Source: Vitrella brassicaformis (lineage: Eukaryota > Sar > Vitrellaceae). From it: DNA of 64,000 bases. Of this stretch, positions 11,047-23,064 are shown one piece after another (the first letter of the stretch is position 1; every line of letters begins with the position of its first letter). The position numbers were made by a program, and so were the translations under genes. Where the stretch lies: assembly GCA_001179505.1 (NCBI GenBank), contig CDMY01000295.1, forward strand, positions 437,336 to 501,335, in the 5' to 3' direction. The notes under the pieces were generated by a model. The model saw nothing but the letters and a program-made list of their open reading frames with translations, was not told the origin of the DNA and did not search any database.

Positions 11047-11230
11047 AACAGCATGGCCTGCGGATGCAAGTGGTGGTGCATGGTGGTGGTTGCTCCCTCC
11101 CTTGGCAATCGACACCCTTCCTTCCTGTGTCTGTCTGACTGTCTGCCTGTCTGTCTGTCTGCCTGTCTGTCCTCCCCTCCAAAGCGCTGATAGATCCGGC
11201 CCTTCCCCTTCCCTCTCTTCGCCCCTTCCC

Positions 11231-11239
11231 CGCGAGCTT
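11231..11239. promoter_or_regulatory. CGCGAGCTT promoter-like element
   Basis: Contains the GCGAGCTT core, about 170 bases before the BTB/TLDc gene's ATG and about 260 from the divergent cysteine-rich gene. No other gene lies between. Confidence 0.4.
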
Positions 11240-11407
11240 GGGGGCGTCTTCCGGCGAAGCAAAAAGTGCGTGCAGCTCCCTCCTTGTGGTGGCGTCGCAG
11301 TAGTGCATTCCATGATCAAGCGTCATCGGCAGGACTGACAACAGTCATCTGCGCAGATGTGCCACAGGACAGTCAGTCGCCCTTCCGTCTGAGAGGCAGG
11401 CAACTTC

Positions 11408-14400
11408 ATGATGCACGACGAGGACGGCGGCGACGCCATGGACATCGAGCCACCCGCACCGGCCGCACCTGCCGCCTCGGCAAGCATGAGCGCCAGCTCC
11501 GATGCCATTTCAAGGCCAGACGAACCGGTGCTCCGCCTGCCGCCGTACATCGGTGAGCACACACACACATGGGGGGAGAGAGCACACGGGGGCGACATGC
11601 GCAGCGACATGGCGTGCTCCTCTGTGTGTGTGTTGTGTGTGCTGACCAGATCTCCCTGATAACGAGAAGGAGATTCTGCGCATCAATGCGGGCGGGCAGC
11701 GTCTGTGCGTGCAGCGGGGCATCCTGCGGCGCATCCCACACACCGTCCTGAGCACCCTCTTCTGCGGCGCGTACGACCACCGCTTCATCAAGGACGACAC
11801 CAACGCCCTCTTTATCGACGTCCACACACCGGCGTTCCTCTCGCTCGTCGAGCAGCTCGCCATGGACTCCGTGCCCGATAGCGAGACCCTCCCCGACGCC
11901 CCCGTCCCCCTCCCGCTCCTCAACACCTGCCACATCCCGCCAGGCCTGGCGCACGACTCATCATACCGATTCCTGTATCGGCTGCTGCTCAAGCAGGTGC
12001 CCGACGGCCGCACAGAGGAGGGGGAAGGACACGAAGACGGCGAGGGGGAGGGGGAGGGGGAGCGGTCACCGCAGCAGCAGCTGCAGGATGACGAGCAACA
12101 GGGCGGTCGTGGTAGTGGCGAGCGTCGTTTTGGTGGTGAGGGTCTGCTGCACGCGGCGGACGAGGAGGACGGTGTGGTGGCGAGGGAGGTGGAGGGCACG
12201 GTGGTCGCCACCACACTGCAGACGGTGGCCTTCTGCGGCACGGAATCCTTCATCTACCATCGCATGAACAGGTAGGTAAACATCAACCCACCCACCATGC
12301 GAGCGCAGCACTCAACCACACCACACCACCCTCTGTGTCTGTCTGTCTGTCTGTCCCTCAGGTGGGGCCCGGTTCGCGGCGTGTCGCTGTCCGATTTCCG
12401 GCACATCATCGACGCCTACCGCCGGTTCCGCCTGACCAACTGCCGCCGGGTGGAGGCCCCCCCGCTGCCGTCCTTCCAGCTGGCCGACTTCCTCTACGCC
12501 TGCGAGATGTTCCAGCTCAAGATGGACATTCCCATCCACCTTTTGTCGGACCCCAACGGCATCGCGCCAGCCGTCATCTCGCTGTTCGACAGCCTGGTGA
12601 TCGAGGGGTACGGCGAGGAGGTCGAGGGCGTGGCCAGGCGAGTCACGCAGGTGGTGGGGGAGATCCGAGATCGGGGCGGGGAGGCCGACCTGGACGGGGA
12701 GGGCGATGGAGACCGCTCACATATGGAACTGGTATGTACCTCATCATGACACACACACACACGAAGCCAGAACACGAAGCCATGCATTGTGGATGGTTTG
12801 TGGTCCGGTCTGTCTGTCTGTCTGTCTGTCAGGTGTATCGTTTGCTGTTCCGTGCGACGCGTGACGGTTTCCACTACCGTCAGCTGCTGGCCAAGATCCA
12901 GAACAAGTCGCGCCTCCTCTTCCTCATCAAGCCAAGGGGCCTCGCTCCCATCGCCATCTTCGTCTTCGCCGCCTTCAGCCCCCCGGGCGCCGAGCCCCCC
13001 TACCCTGTCCTGCCCCCCAACATCGACAAGATCATCCCCACACGACTGCTCATCTTCCCCATACCCCTCGCCGGCCGCAGACCACTGCGCTACCTTAGGA
13101 GGGAGCCCAGGGGGGCCGCTGCTGTTGCTGCTGCTGCGGCGGCGGCTGCAGCTACAGCAGCTGCAGCACCGGCGGCAACACCGGTCGTCACGGAAGACGA
13201 GGAGGAGTGGGGCCAGAGCGGCCACAACAGCGGCAACAACGGCAATGGCAGCGGCGAGAATGGGGGTCGCCCGACGGAAGATGAAGACGGCGACGATGAG
13301 GACAACGGCGCCGACACGGGCGACAGCCCCTCGAGCTCCAACAACGTCGACGGCGGTGGTGGTGGTGGCGGAAGCTCTTCCTCGGCCATGCGCCTCACCA
13401 GCGCCGTTCGCCGGCAGTCCGAGACCACGGATGAGAACCACCACATGAGCACCCGCAATGTGCGGCTGCGCACGACCCCCCCGGCTGCTGCGTCTGGGAG
13501 AGTGAGGGGGAGGACAGCGGGGCGGAGGGGCTCCGAGGATAGAGAGCCGTCGAGCGACGAGTTTTGGGGAGGGCTGATGACCACACACACACCGGCTGCT
13601 GCTGCCGCTGCCTCTGCTGCTGGTGGTGCTGGTGGTGGTGAGCCATCGATGGTGCCCCTGCCCATAACTCCGTTCGCTAACATCAATGGCACCAGCAACG
13701 GCGGCGGCAATGGCAGCGGCAACTCGGTACGCAGCAGCCAGGCAGAGACGAACACACACACACACCATCGCCCTCCTCTTCACTCGTTGCTGTGCCTGCC
13801 TTGCTTGCTTCAGGGTTCTGGTTGGTCGTTTGTGGAGAGACCGAACGGGACAGCGCCGCACAACACGTCAATCACCCCCTCCCGCCCGGCCACATCGTTC
13901 GCTTCCGCCAGGTCGGCCATCGGCACCGGCTTCCGCTCACCGTCGGGGGGCCCGTCCCGTCTGTCGCCGACCCAGCGCTTCGGCACCCCCCCTTCGCCCC
14001 CTCCCCCTCCCCCAGTGTTTTCTGGCGCCAGTGGGTCACTGAGCACCTTGTCGGTGTACTCGCGTCCGTGGCCCCCCGTGACGTGTCCCAACTGCCAGCA
14101 CTGCTTCGTTCCACCGCCCGCATATCAACGACGGGTGCTGTACGGGCCGCCAGCCGTGCCGCCGTCTCGGTTTCAGCCGCCCCCGGCAGCAGCAGCAGCA
14201 GCAGCAGCGGGTGGTTCTGGTGGTGGTAGCGTGTCTGTGAGTCGCTCGCCTGGTTTGGGGCCGCCGCTGAACAGTTCTGCGCGCGATTTTGGGGACTCGT
14301 GGTGGCGTCGGATGGTGCATCTTCGCATGAACCCCTTCATGAGCATCGACAGGGACCGGGACGCAGACAGGGCTAGCGAGGAGGTGAGTGAGCACACTCA

Positions 14401-16098
14401 CACACCCCCCATCCACCCACCCACCCACCCACCCGTATCTTTCCCATTGATTGCATGTTTCCAGTGGCTGTCTTCGTCGTTCCTGCAGGCGCTGTGGTCG
14501 ACGCCCATGGAGTCGCTGAGCCCGTCAGGCCGCTACTCGGGCAGTCTGCTGCAGCCCACATCCCCCATGGCCATCGACGACAAGGAGGACCACGTCCTCA
14601 CAAACATCATCCTCGCCGCACCAGGCGAAGAGATGCCCCCAGACGACCACATGGCCATCGGCGAGGGACTGCTCAACAACAATGACAATGGTGCCGGTGG
14701 TGGTGGTGGTAGTGGTGGAGGGAACAATGACGATGAGGATCACGACATGGGGAGGGGCGATGGGCAGCGAGGCGAGCGGCGTGAACCCGACACCGAGGGG
14801 GCAGCAGGGAGTGATGGGAAGCAGGCGGCAGCGGAGCAGCCAGCGGGGAACGCCATGGGGCCTCCGGCTGCTGCTGCTGCTGCTGCCGCTGCTGGTGGTT
14901 CTGGTTCTGGCCCGCCGGGTGTTGCCCTTGGTCTGGCGGGCGTTTCAGTACCCTCGCCGGCTCTCATGGGGGAGTCGGCCAGCAGCTGGCCTCCCCCGTC
15001 CGCTTCCTCTTCCCCTCCCAAACCCTCTCGCCCGCCCCCTTCCCCATTCTCGTTGATGCCCTCCAACGGGCCACCACCCCACCAGCAGCAACAACAGCAA
15101 GACCAACAGCAGCAAGATGATAATGGTGACGACGACGAGGAGGACGATGAGGGTGATGGCGAGGGCGAGGGCGATGCCCCTCAACCACAGCCACCTGCAG
15201 CAGCAGCTGCAGCGGCTGCCGCAGCGGCAGCGTCGCCACCCGCCCCAGCCCCAGTGCCGCATGCCCACACTGCCCCGGCCGCTCCAGCAGCAGCAGCGGC
15301 AGCTGCTGCAGCTGGTGGGAGCGGTTTGACGGCCGGCGTGAAGGCCCCCGGCAAGGAGGAGGAAGAGGACAAGAGCACCTATCGCAAGTGGAAGAGCTAC
15401 GTGGAGGAGGACCCCGACCTGCCCAGCAAGATCCCCATAGAGTTCGAGGGCCACGTCATGTCGGTGTGGCTGGGCGTCAGACCCTGCCCACCGGACGGCG
15501 GGCAGGAGGGCGCTGGCGGCACCGGCAAGGACGGCGACAAGGACCAGCAGCCCTTTCGCGCAGGAGTGGACATGCCCCAGGGGCCGCGGGACGGTGGGTG
15601 GAGAGGGAGATGGGAGGCCACACGAGATCTCAGATTTGGACGGGTGCAGCAGACCGTCAAACCCAGGTAACCCTGGAGAGGGAGAGAGAGAGAGAGAGAG
15701 AGAGGGAGGGAGAGAGGGAGGATGACGGTCGATGCACGATTTGTTCTCTCGCTCTCTGGCTGTGTGTGTGTGTTTAGGCATTTCCGTTATGCGCAGCGCA
15801 TGAGTGACCACCGGCGGACTGAGGTGGAGGTGCTGGAGTCGATGCGGCCGCCCCACACGCAGGACGAGCTCTTCAGGGGCGTCCCGCTTGACATCGACGA
15901 GATCGAGGTCTTCCAGGTACCTAACACACCCACACACACACACATAGCACGCTCCCCAGAGAGAGACCGAGAGACCCCACGCACGTTGATTGATGTGTGC
16001 CGTGTGCCATGTAGGTGTGTGAGGGCCCGGTGACGTGTTACTACGACCCCCCCGGTCACTCCTTCCCCCACTCCGACGGAGCGGCGGCGAGCAGCTGA
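11408..16098 (+). CDS. BTB (KCTD/T1-type) protein with TLDc-like domain and long low-complexity insert
   Basis: Exons 11408-11552, 11650-12271, 12362-12731, 12833-13726, 13814-14383, 14465-15666, 15778-15916 and 16015-16098 keep phase and give about 1,341 aa. Residues about 55-130 are a T1-type BTB fold (ILRINAGGQRLCVQRGILRR ... FIDVHTPAF). Residues 230-360 look like a BACK-type helical region. A TLDc-like start follows (YRLLFRATRDGFHYRQLLAK, then LFLIKPRG). It is interrupted by roughly 800 residues of Ala, Gly, Asn, Ser, Pro, Gln and acidic runs, and the last exons (HFRYAQRM ... VTCYYDP) may close the domain. A CPNC...C stretch near 14085 is the only other motif. BTB-T1 proteins are often Cullin-3 adaptors and TLDc proteins bind the V-ATPase; either role here is inference. 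A single frame runs through two of the introns because their lengths are multiples of three. Confidence 0.75.
15680..15704 (+). repeat. (GA)n microsatellite in intron
   Basis: Uninterrupted GA dinucleotides just after the donor at 15667 in the penultimate intron region of the BTB/TLDc gene. Confidence 0.9.
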
Positions 16099-17262
16099 GC
16101 AGCTGATGGGTGGGTTGAATGACGATGATTAAGCAAGCAATCGGCTGGGGCGGGGGGCGGTGGTTGATTTGTCGGTCGGTCGGTCGGTCGGGGCACCCAC
16201 CCACCCCACCCCAGCCACCGTCCCGCCCATCGGTCGACTCGTGTAGGGTCCTAGAGATGTAGATGCTTAGAGACAGACAGACAGACAGACAGACAGAGAG
16301 AGGAGAAAAGCTGGCTGGGCTGCGGCTGCATGTAAGCGCCTTGCCCGTGTGTGCCTGCGTGTCTGCCTGCCTGCCTGCCCGGGTGTCAGCCTGGGTTGTC
16401 TCTTGGCTGTCCTCACCCCACACCACTCCACTCCACACCACACCACTCAACTCAGACGCGGGCGGGATGTTGCCTGCGTGGATGAATCTGATGTGTGTTC
16501 GTGGTGGATGGGTTGGTGTGTTTGTGTTTGCTCTCAGCTGCGTGCGTATGTGACGACAGACAGTACACGCACTGCCACTCACTGTGTGCGTGGGTGTTTG
16601 TGTGCGGGCTCTTTAAGGAGGTGCAGCTCTGCTGTGGACGGAATGTGTGTGTGTGTGTGTGTGTGTGCGTGAGGGCGTAGGAGCGAGGCTTGCAAGTGGT
16701 GAGCGCTTCTTGCTTGAGTAATGGTGGTGGGACGGTGGGTGGGTGGATTGAGATGGAAGGACAGACAGACAGACGCCTTTTTGTTGCGTAACATTTGCTT
16801 CGTTGTGTGTGTGTTATCGACCGACCATACGTGTTTGATGCCTTCCTTCCTGTCAATCGTCAGTGATCCAATCATAATACATGGGTGTCACTCATCCCTC
16901 CGTCCCCCTCCCCCTCCCCCTCCCCCTCACATGTCAGCACGCCACGCCACACACGCAACAAACGCATTCAGACACCCACACGCCTTCTGCTTCTGCACAC
17001 CCACCCACGCCCCCACACCCCACTGATCAAGGCTGTGTGCTTTCTGCCTGCCATCTGCAGGAGAGGCCTAGCACGCTCACACCCACATCCACACCCACAG
17101 AGACACACACATGGATAGACACGCACGATAGGTCCCGCATGGATAATGGCGCACACAGGCGTGTCCGCACCTTCTACGCTGCCTGCTAGCTGGCTATGGT
17201 GTCGACTCGCCTGATGTCTGCCCGTCCAGACCGACAGACAGACAGGCAGATCGCCGCGCCTC
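16099..17262. other. Convergent intergenic spacer rich in simple repeats
   Basis: Contains (GACA)n at 16271-16296, (GT)n at 16644-16667, C-rich (CCCCCT)n near 16903-16925 and CGGT repeats near 16173-16190. The reading frames here are products of these repeats. No gene is supported. Confidence 0.6.
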
Positions 17263-18546
17263 TCAGCCCTTCTTCTGGGCGGACTTGAGGCGACTCGCAG
17301 AGTCGAAGCGCTCGTCAAACCCCTGACACACACAGCCACAGAGGGCCGACCCGTTGTGCGTGGTGTGTTCCATCTCTGCCGGCCGTATCATATGCTCTGC
17401 TGACCTTGTAGACGGTGCCCTTGGCCTCGGCCGACAGCCGGCGCCTCAGCACCACCTGCCGCTTCTCCTCTATCGCGGCCGCCTCCAACTGACGCAACCA
17501 CACACAACACACAATACACCATGAGGCCTCATCCATATATTCCTTTCTCTCCCACCCACCCCCTCACTGACCCCCCGCTTGAATGACTGCACCCATGTCT
17601 GCGTGTTGGCCGACCACTGCCAGCGCCACAACGCCCCCTCCGGCACGGGGGAGGGAGGCGGGTAGGGCGCCTGCTGGTTGATGGTGTCGTCCCCCTGGCC
17701 ATCTCCCTCGCCCTCGCCCTCACCCTCGCCGTCCGCCCCCTCCCCCTCCTCTGCGTCACTGGCGTCGACCCTGGCCCTGTGGTGCAGCGTCAACGAAGGC
17801 ATGGGTGTGGTGGGGTCGTTGGAGACGGTCTCGACGGACAGCCGGTACGGGGCCTGCAGGGATCCATGGGCATGCCACAGCAGCAGGGAGGGGGGCGGGT
17901 GTGCAGTGGTGTGCATGGCCTTCTTACGCTGTCTGAGCTACGGTTGGAGTCCCGACCGCCATCGTGGACATCAAACGCATTCTGCAGTGACACACATCAC
18001 ATTGCAACACAGCACATGCCGGCCGTGGCATCAATTGTGTATCGTGAATGTATCGTGTTTGGCGTGTTGGGTGGGTGTGTTGTGTGTGTTGCCGTACCGG
18101 CGAGGAGATGGGCGATGCCATGGCGGCCGCACCGCTGCCACCGCCGCCCCTCTTCTGCACCACCACTATCTCCTTGCGCACCCCATAGTCATCGCCATCG
18201 TGTCCGCCATCCTCTACAACCACCTCATCATGGCACTCAGCCTCTACCTGCGGGCAGAAACCACCTCCACAACTCTCACCATCCTTCTCTCTCGGCTGCG
18301 CATATTCTCACCTGAAGTCCCTTGCCCTTGTTGCTGCAGCTGATGTTGCGTGAGCGGATCATGACTGTGGAGGGGAGCCGACTGCCGGGCCGCGTGGATG
18401 CAGCCTCACTCGCCTCACTCATCGCAGCCACAGACTGAACCGACTGAGTGAGGGATGCCATGCCCACATGCCATCCATCCAATGGTATCTATGGCTTCCT
18501 TCCTTCAGATTCTCACCTTGGCTGACGTCACCGCCCTCTCCGACAT
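17263..18546 (-). CDS. Acidic orphan protein, seven exons, all introns phase 0
   Basis: Exons 18546-18517, 18443-18312, 18247-18098, 17981-17928, 17853-17572, 17488-17405 and 17322-17263 give 263 aa. Every intron falls between codons and every junction keeps frame, which is strong support although no family is recognised. Seen in order: a Ser/Arg-rich N-terminus, an acidic block with a basic KEIVVVQKRGG stretch, a segment starting APYRLSVETVSN, a Glu/Gly repeat (EGEGEGEGDG), a Trp-rich motif (ALWRWQWSANTQTWVQSF), then a helical basic tail (EEKRQVVLRRRL, RLKSAQKKG). The Trp-rich piece could be a small beta fold. Probably soluble; function unknown. Confidence 0.6.
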
Positions 18547-19039
18547 GCGGGCTCTCCACAAATTTACATCTGCTGTCAGTCTTTTTTGGATACCCTAAGC
18601 GGGACGGGTGATCATTGCTCAAAGTGCCCGGTTTCATTGCTTTACATATATAGTTAGGACACGGACGAATCGGAACGATGTCATTCGTGTCATTCCGGCA
18701 AACAGTCAACACCAGGGCGTCCGCCTCGGTCATCGAGACCACACTAAAGGCACCTCAATCCATCCATGGTGCCTGGTACTCAGCGAGGGAGCGAGAGGTG
18801 TCGACACACACAGACGCAGACACAGACACACACACGCATGCACAGACAGACAGACAGACAGACCCGCAGATTCACTTACTGTACCCCAACCAAATGTGTA
18901 GAGAGATAGCAAACAGATTATGTAATACATACAAGACATGGTTGATTGATTGATGGATTGACCAAACAAGACAGACACGAAATAGCTGACTGCCCACTGC
19001 CGTGCAGTACAACGGAAAAAACGACCACCACAGCACATC

Positions 19040-19074
<35 letters not shown>

Positions 19075-19112
19075 CGGTTGCGTGTGTGTGTGTGTGTGTG
19101 TGTCTCCCTCTC
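18547..19112. other. Intergenic spacer
   Basis: Upstream of the acidic orphan and downstream of the DUF2306-like gene. It contains GACA/CA repeats (18810-18862) and (CT)n followed by (GT)n at 19038-19102. No gene is supported and no AGCTCGC element is seen. Confidence 0.5.
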
Positions 19113-20883
19113 TCAGGGCAGACTCAGATTCTTGTTGACCCATGCGATCGCGCTCCCCACCACCTCCTTGACCCGCTCATTGCCCTTGCCATAGCAGCCA
19201 ACGTACAGGACCGCACTCACAGCAGTGACAGGCACAAAGGCAACGAACTCCATCCACTCGACCACCGGCACAAAAGCTCTGGGAGGCCACACGAATGTCG
19301 CCGAGACATAGCAGAAGGGGAACACCAGCGACGCCAGCAGGTTGGTCAGCACGGTGGCGTGCATCAGCCGGCCCGCCTTCTTGTCCTGCGGCTGCATCAT
19401 CAGAGCCACCGCTGCCGTGCAGCTCTGCACCAGGGACGCACAGAGAAATGCGGCGGCCGTCACGAATCGAAAACGGGCATAGACATCGCCGATGGAGAAA
19501 AGCACCACAGCGACGCCATTGACCAAACTCGCCACGAAGAAGTAGCGCCTCTTGGTCTGCTCGCTCTTCGTCTCGATGGCCCCGTTAAGAGCGTCGATCC
19601 TCTCTCCCAGCAGCAGCACAGTCGCCACAGAGGACACCAGCACCGCCATTCCAATCCACACAGGCACCGGGCCGTCCACAGGCGATGTTCCGGCGAGGTA
19701 GGAGAAGTCTGCAGCGGGCGGTGAGGCGACTCCCGTCATGGCACAGACAAGCGCCGCAGCCAGGGCGAGCGCCAGGGATGACAGCAGGGCTGGCGAGGGC
19801 CGGGGGAGGGTGGCGGGCTTGGGGACGGTGAGGGAGCAGAAGTAGGTGAATGGCACGATGGCCGTCCAGAAGGCGACGAAAAGGGCGGCCTCGAAGCAGT
19901 CCACCATTGCTTTCTGGCCCAGCACAGGAGGGAAGACGCCCACTGAGGATAATGAGTTACAACAGCAATTGCAAGGGATCAACATTGGCAGCGGCGTGTC
20001 AACCTCGCTCGTACAGGCAGGCGCTTACATGTCTTGCCGGTCACTGTCAGCACTGGGGCATAGAAACGTTGCAGAATCGGCACTATCATGCCGAGCGAAG
20101 CCTGCATCACAGCCCCGATGTTGGTGGACACATCATGCCGCCTCGCCGCATCCCAGGCCGCCTGCACCGCAGACACCACCGGCCCGATCGCAATCAGCAC
20201 CAGATCGTAGTAGAAGGACGCCCCGCCAAAGGCATAGGAGGCCGGTGATCTGAACAAATGATGGGCCAGCACCGCCAGACACGACACGATGTACGTCGAG
20301 AGCGCCACGCGGCCGATCTGCCGGTGCAGGTCGATGTGTTTGCGCCGGATGAATGGCGCGAACTGGAGGGGAAATAGGACGGCGTTGAGTCCCACGAGCG
20401 CCAAGTGGACGAGCAGGAAGAACTCGGCGACGGGATGAGAGTTGTGTCGCCCGCCGCTGAGCACGGCACCGACATCATTGTCGCCTGCAATGATGTTCTG
20501 AGACCTGAAGGAGGACGGCAGTCACCACACGGACACACAAGCAGACAGGCAGGCAGGCAATGGCGAAAGGTCTATCATCGCCCATTGCAATGTATGTCGG
20601 GATACCTGTTGAGTATGTGCAGCCCCTTCTTGCCGGACGGCCCCCCCAGCACAACGGCGATGGCGTCCAACGCAGAAGCCCCGCCCCACATCTGTGGACA
20701 CACACACACACACACACATGGACAGGCACAGAAGAGAAGTGCTGATAGGATGATTGGTGTGACATACATACGGCAGCAGAGCAGAGCAGCCTCGCTGCAG
20801 TCAGTCACCTCGAATCCGATGAATGCGGCGGCGATGAGAAGGCCGGCGCCTCGCAGGAGAGAGGAAGCTGACAGCGAAGCCAT
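19113..20883 (-). CDS. Polytopic membrane protein, DUF2306-like N-terminal half
   Basis: Exons 20883-20809, 20691-20606, 20504-20029 and 19942-19113 join in phase to 488 aa. The first exon is a hydrophobic leader (SSLLRGAGLLIAAAFIGF). Around residues 70-170 the segment VLFPLQFAPFIRRKH...LHRQIGRVAL resembles the bacterial DUF2306 pattern (helix, arginine-rich loop, HR...GR, helix). The C-terminal half adds five or six further membrane helices. The role is unknown; DUF2306 members are uncharacterised membrane proteins. The Met at 20883 was chosen over an upstream in-frame Met because it starts the hydrophobic leader. It is head-to-head with UNG, 262 bases apart. Confidence 0.65.
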
Positions 20884-21145
20884 CTGAAGTTGAAGGCGAG
20901 AGGCTTCGACTGTGGATCTGTCGCAATGCAATGACGGCTGGCCCTTTCTCCTTCGTGTCTGACATGATTCTTCTGGCGAAGGAACCCTGAGCCCTAAACC
21001 CTCAACCCAAAGCCCTAGCGGCTTTGGCGGCGCGTGTGATGTTGTGTGTGAGCAAAGTACAGAACACGCAAGATCCACAGCGGCAGCCCGCGCATCCATC
21101 GCTCACTGTTTGTGTGCTCTGGTGTTGAGCTGCAGGTTGTCGTGT

Positions 21146-22909
21146 ATGCGCATCGGCCCTCGTCTGTCCATCGCTGTTGCCTTCTCCCTGCTGCTGAGGA
21201 GTGAGGCGCTCATCCACTCACCACTCGTCGGTGTGCGGCGCCTCTCTCTTCGGCCTCTGCTGCGCCTGCCCCATCGCATAGCCCTCCGCCCTGCCATCAT
21301 GGCCACCAAGCGAGAGGTCATGATCAGACAGACAGCAGCCGCAGCAACACATAGCAGATCCCCATCAGCAGCTCATGAAGAGTGTGCATTCCTGTGCGTG
21401 CGTGTTTTCAGTTGTCGGAGTGTTCGCCCGATGACGGCGATGCAGCGGCCGATGCGGCCATGGCCAATAGCAAGGGGGCCGGCAGCAGCAACAACAACAA
21501 CAGCAACAACAACAATAAGAACAGCAAGAAGGCCAAGGTGCAGATGGGCCTGGATGCGTTTGTGATCCGCAAGGAGCGGCCGAAGAAGGACGGCGGCGAG
21601 GGCGCATCGTCGTCGAGCGGGGCGGCAACAGCGGCTGCTGCTGCTCCGGTTGACCCGGCGTTTGAGGCCAAGTGGGAGACCCAACTCGGACCGGCGTGGT
21701 GAGAGCATGGAGGGACAGATGGATGGATGGATGGATGGCTGCCAGCATCAAGTGCTTTGTGTGTGTGTGTGTGTGTGTGTTGGTGTGTGTGTGGGTCATC
21801 CGCAGGTATGGTGCGCTGAAGAGCGAGTTGTGTCAGTCGTACTTCACCACGTGCATCGACAAGGTGGACAAGGAACGGCGGAACAAGAAGGTCGGCCGGC
21901 CGGCTACACACAAAACACCCACACCCGCAGCCGCACCAGCAGACAAGCGGCCATTCCCTCTGTCTGTGCTCTATTGTGTTGTGTTGTGGTGTGTTGTGGT
22001 GTGTTGTGGTGTGTTGTGGTGGCAGGTGTATCCGCCCGAGGAGTTGGTATTCAACGCGTTCCGCAGCACCCCGTATGCACTACAAACGCCCTCATGTCGC
22101 CCCAACAACAACCGCTCATCTGTCTATCTGTCTCGTGTGCGTGGTGCCTGCAGGCTGGATAAGGTGAAGGTGGTCATTGTGGGTCAGGACCCCTACCACC
22201 AGCCCAAACAGGCCATGGTGGGCAGACTAAGCCTCACCGCACACACGTCGGCCAACACACAGAGCTCTTCCTCCTCCCTTTGCAGGGTTTGTGTTTCTCG
22301 GTGCCTCGAGGCGTGCAGCCGCCGCCCAGCCTCAAGAACATGTTTGAAGAAATCGGTAGGCATACGAAAGAAAACAGCCCATTTCATGCTTTCTCATGCC
22401 GGGGCCGTGCGCGTGTATGTTTCAGGCTGCTCATCGAGCCACGGCGATCTGACCAGCTGGACGGAGCAGGGCGTCTTCCTTCTCAACGCGTTGTAAGCCA
22501 AAAACCGTCGCACACACACATCCATCCATCCCGCTGCACCACAGACACGCGCGCATCCCCCTCCTTCCTTCCTTCCCTCCCTCCCTCCCTCCCTCCCTGT
22601 CTGTCTGTCTGTCTGTCTGTCTGGTTGGTCAGGTTGACGGTAGCAGAGGGCAGCCCGATGTCGCACAAGGACATGGGGTGGGCGCGGTTCACCGACCGGG
22701 TGATAGACGTCATCAACAGGGAGACCAAGGGGACGATCTTCCTGCTGTGGGGCAAGGCGGCCCAGAAGAAGGGCGAGAAGATCAACAGGTCCCGCCACCA
22801 CGTGCTGGAGGCCGGACACCCATCCCCCCTCTCCATTAAGCACTTCGAGGGTATGGATGTATGGCACCGTCCGAAGCGCCCTGTGTGTGCCTTGGTGTTC
22901 GTCCATTCA

Positions 22910-22959
<50 letters not shown>

Positions 22960-23064
22960 TGTCTGCCTTGTGTTGTGTGTGTAGGTTGCCAGCATTTTCA
23001 GAGGGCGAATGCCATCCTGGAGAAACGCGGGGAGGCGCCCATTCAGTGGGAACTCCCGCAATAA
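21146..23064 (+). CDS. UNG: Uracil-DNA glycosylase (UNG, family 1) with N-terminal leader
   Basis: Nine exons (21146-21316, 21412-21698, 21806-21890, 22026-22072, 22154-22217, 22286-22355, 22426-22492, 22633-22850, 22985-23064) join in phase to 362 aa. The catalytic water-activating motif is GQDPYH, followed by GLCFSVP (uracil pocket), LLNALLTV, SHKDMGW and the HPSPLS leucine loop, so all active-site elements are present. UNG removes uracil from DNA at the start of base excision repair. The first exon encodes a hydrophobic signal-like segment ([11 protein letters not shown]) and an Arg-rich leader, pointing to an organelle. A second Met (MATKRE) near the exon end could start a nuclear form. 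QMGLDAFV in exon 2 resembles a PCNA-interacting PIP box, beside Asn and Lys runs. Confidence 0.92.
22563..22622 (+). repeat. Compound CCTT/CCCT/CTGT microsatellite in UNG intron
   Basis: Three tetranucleotide tracts run one into the next and end just before the acceptor at 22632, where they serve as the pyrimidine-rich tract. Confidence 0.9.
22915..22962 (+). repeat. (CT)n(GT)n microsatellite in last UNG intron
   Basis: A pure CT tract followed by a GT tract, ending shortly before the acceptor at 22984. Confidence 0.9.

Noticed and set aside
12494-13861. Long antisense frame opposite the BTB/TLDc gene
   Set aside because: Composition is the complement of GC-rich low-complexity coding sequence. 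No motif or splice structure supports it.
12335-15670. A single 1,111-codon frame as one continuous exon
   Set aside because: It runs through intron sequence with clear donors and acceptors (13727-13813, 14384-14464) and starts out of frame with the BTB exons. Read as spliced exons instead.
14945-16582. A 545-codon minus-strand frame
   Set aside because: It overlaps the confirmed plus-strand exons and introns of the BTB/TLDc gene and is repeat-rich with no family motif.
18419-18742. Upstream start for the acidic orphan in the 107-codon frame
   Set aside because: That frame leaves one extra base at the donor at 18517, while the ATG at 18546 in the neighbouring frame joins in phase 0.
20989-21004. 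Telomere-like CCCTAAACCCT upstream of UNG
   Set aside because: Only about one and a half units with degenerate neighbours; too short to call an interstitial telomeric repeat.
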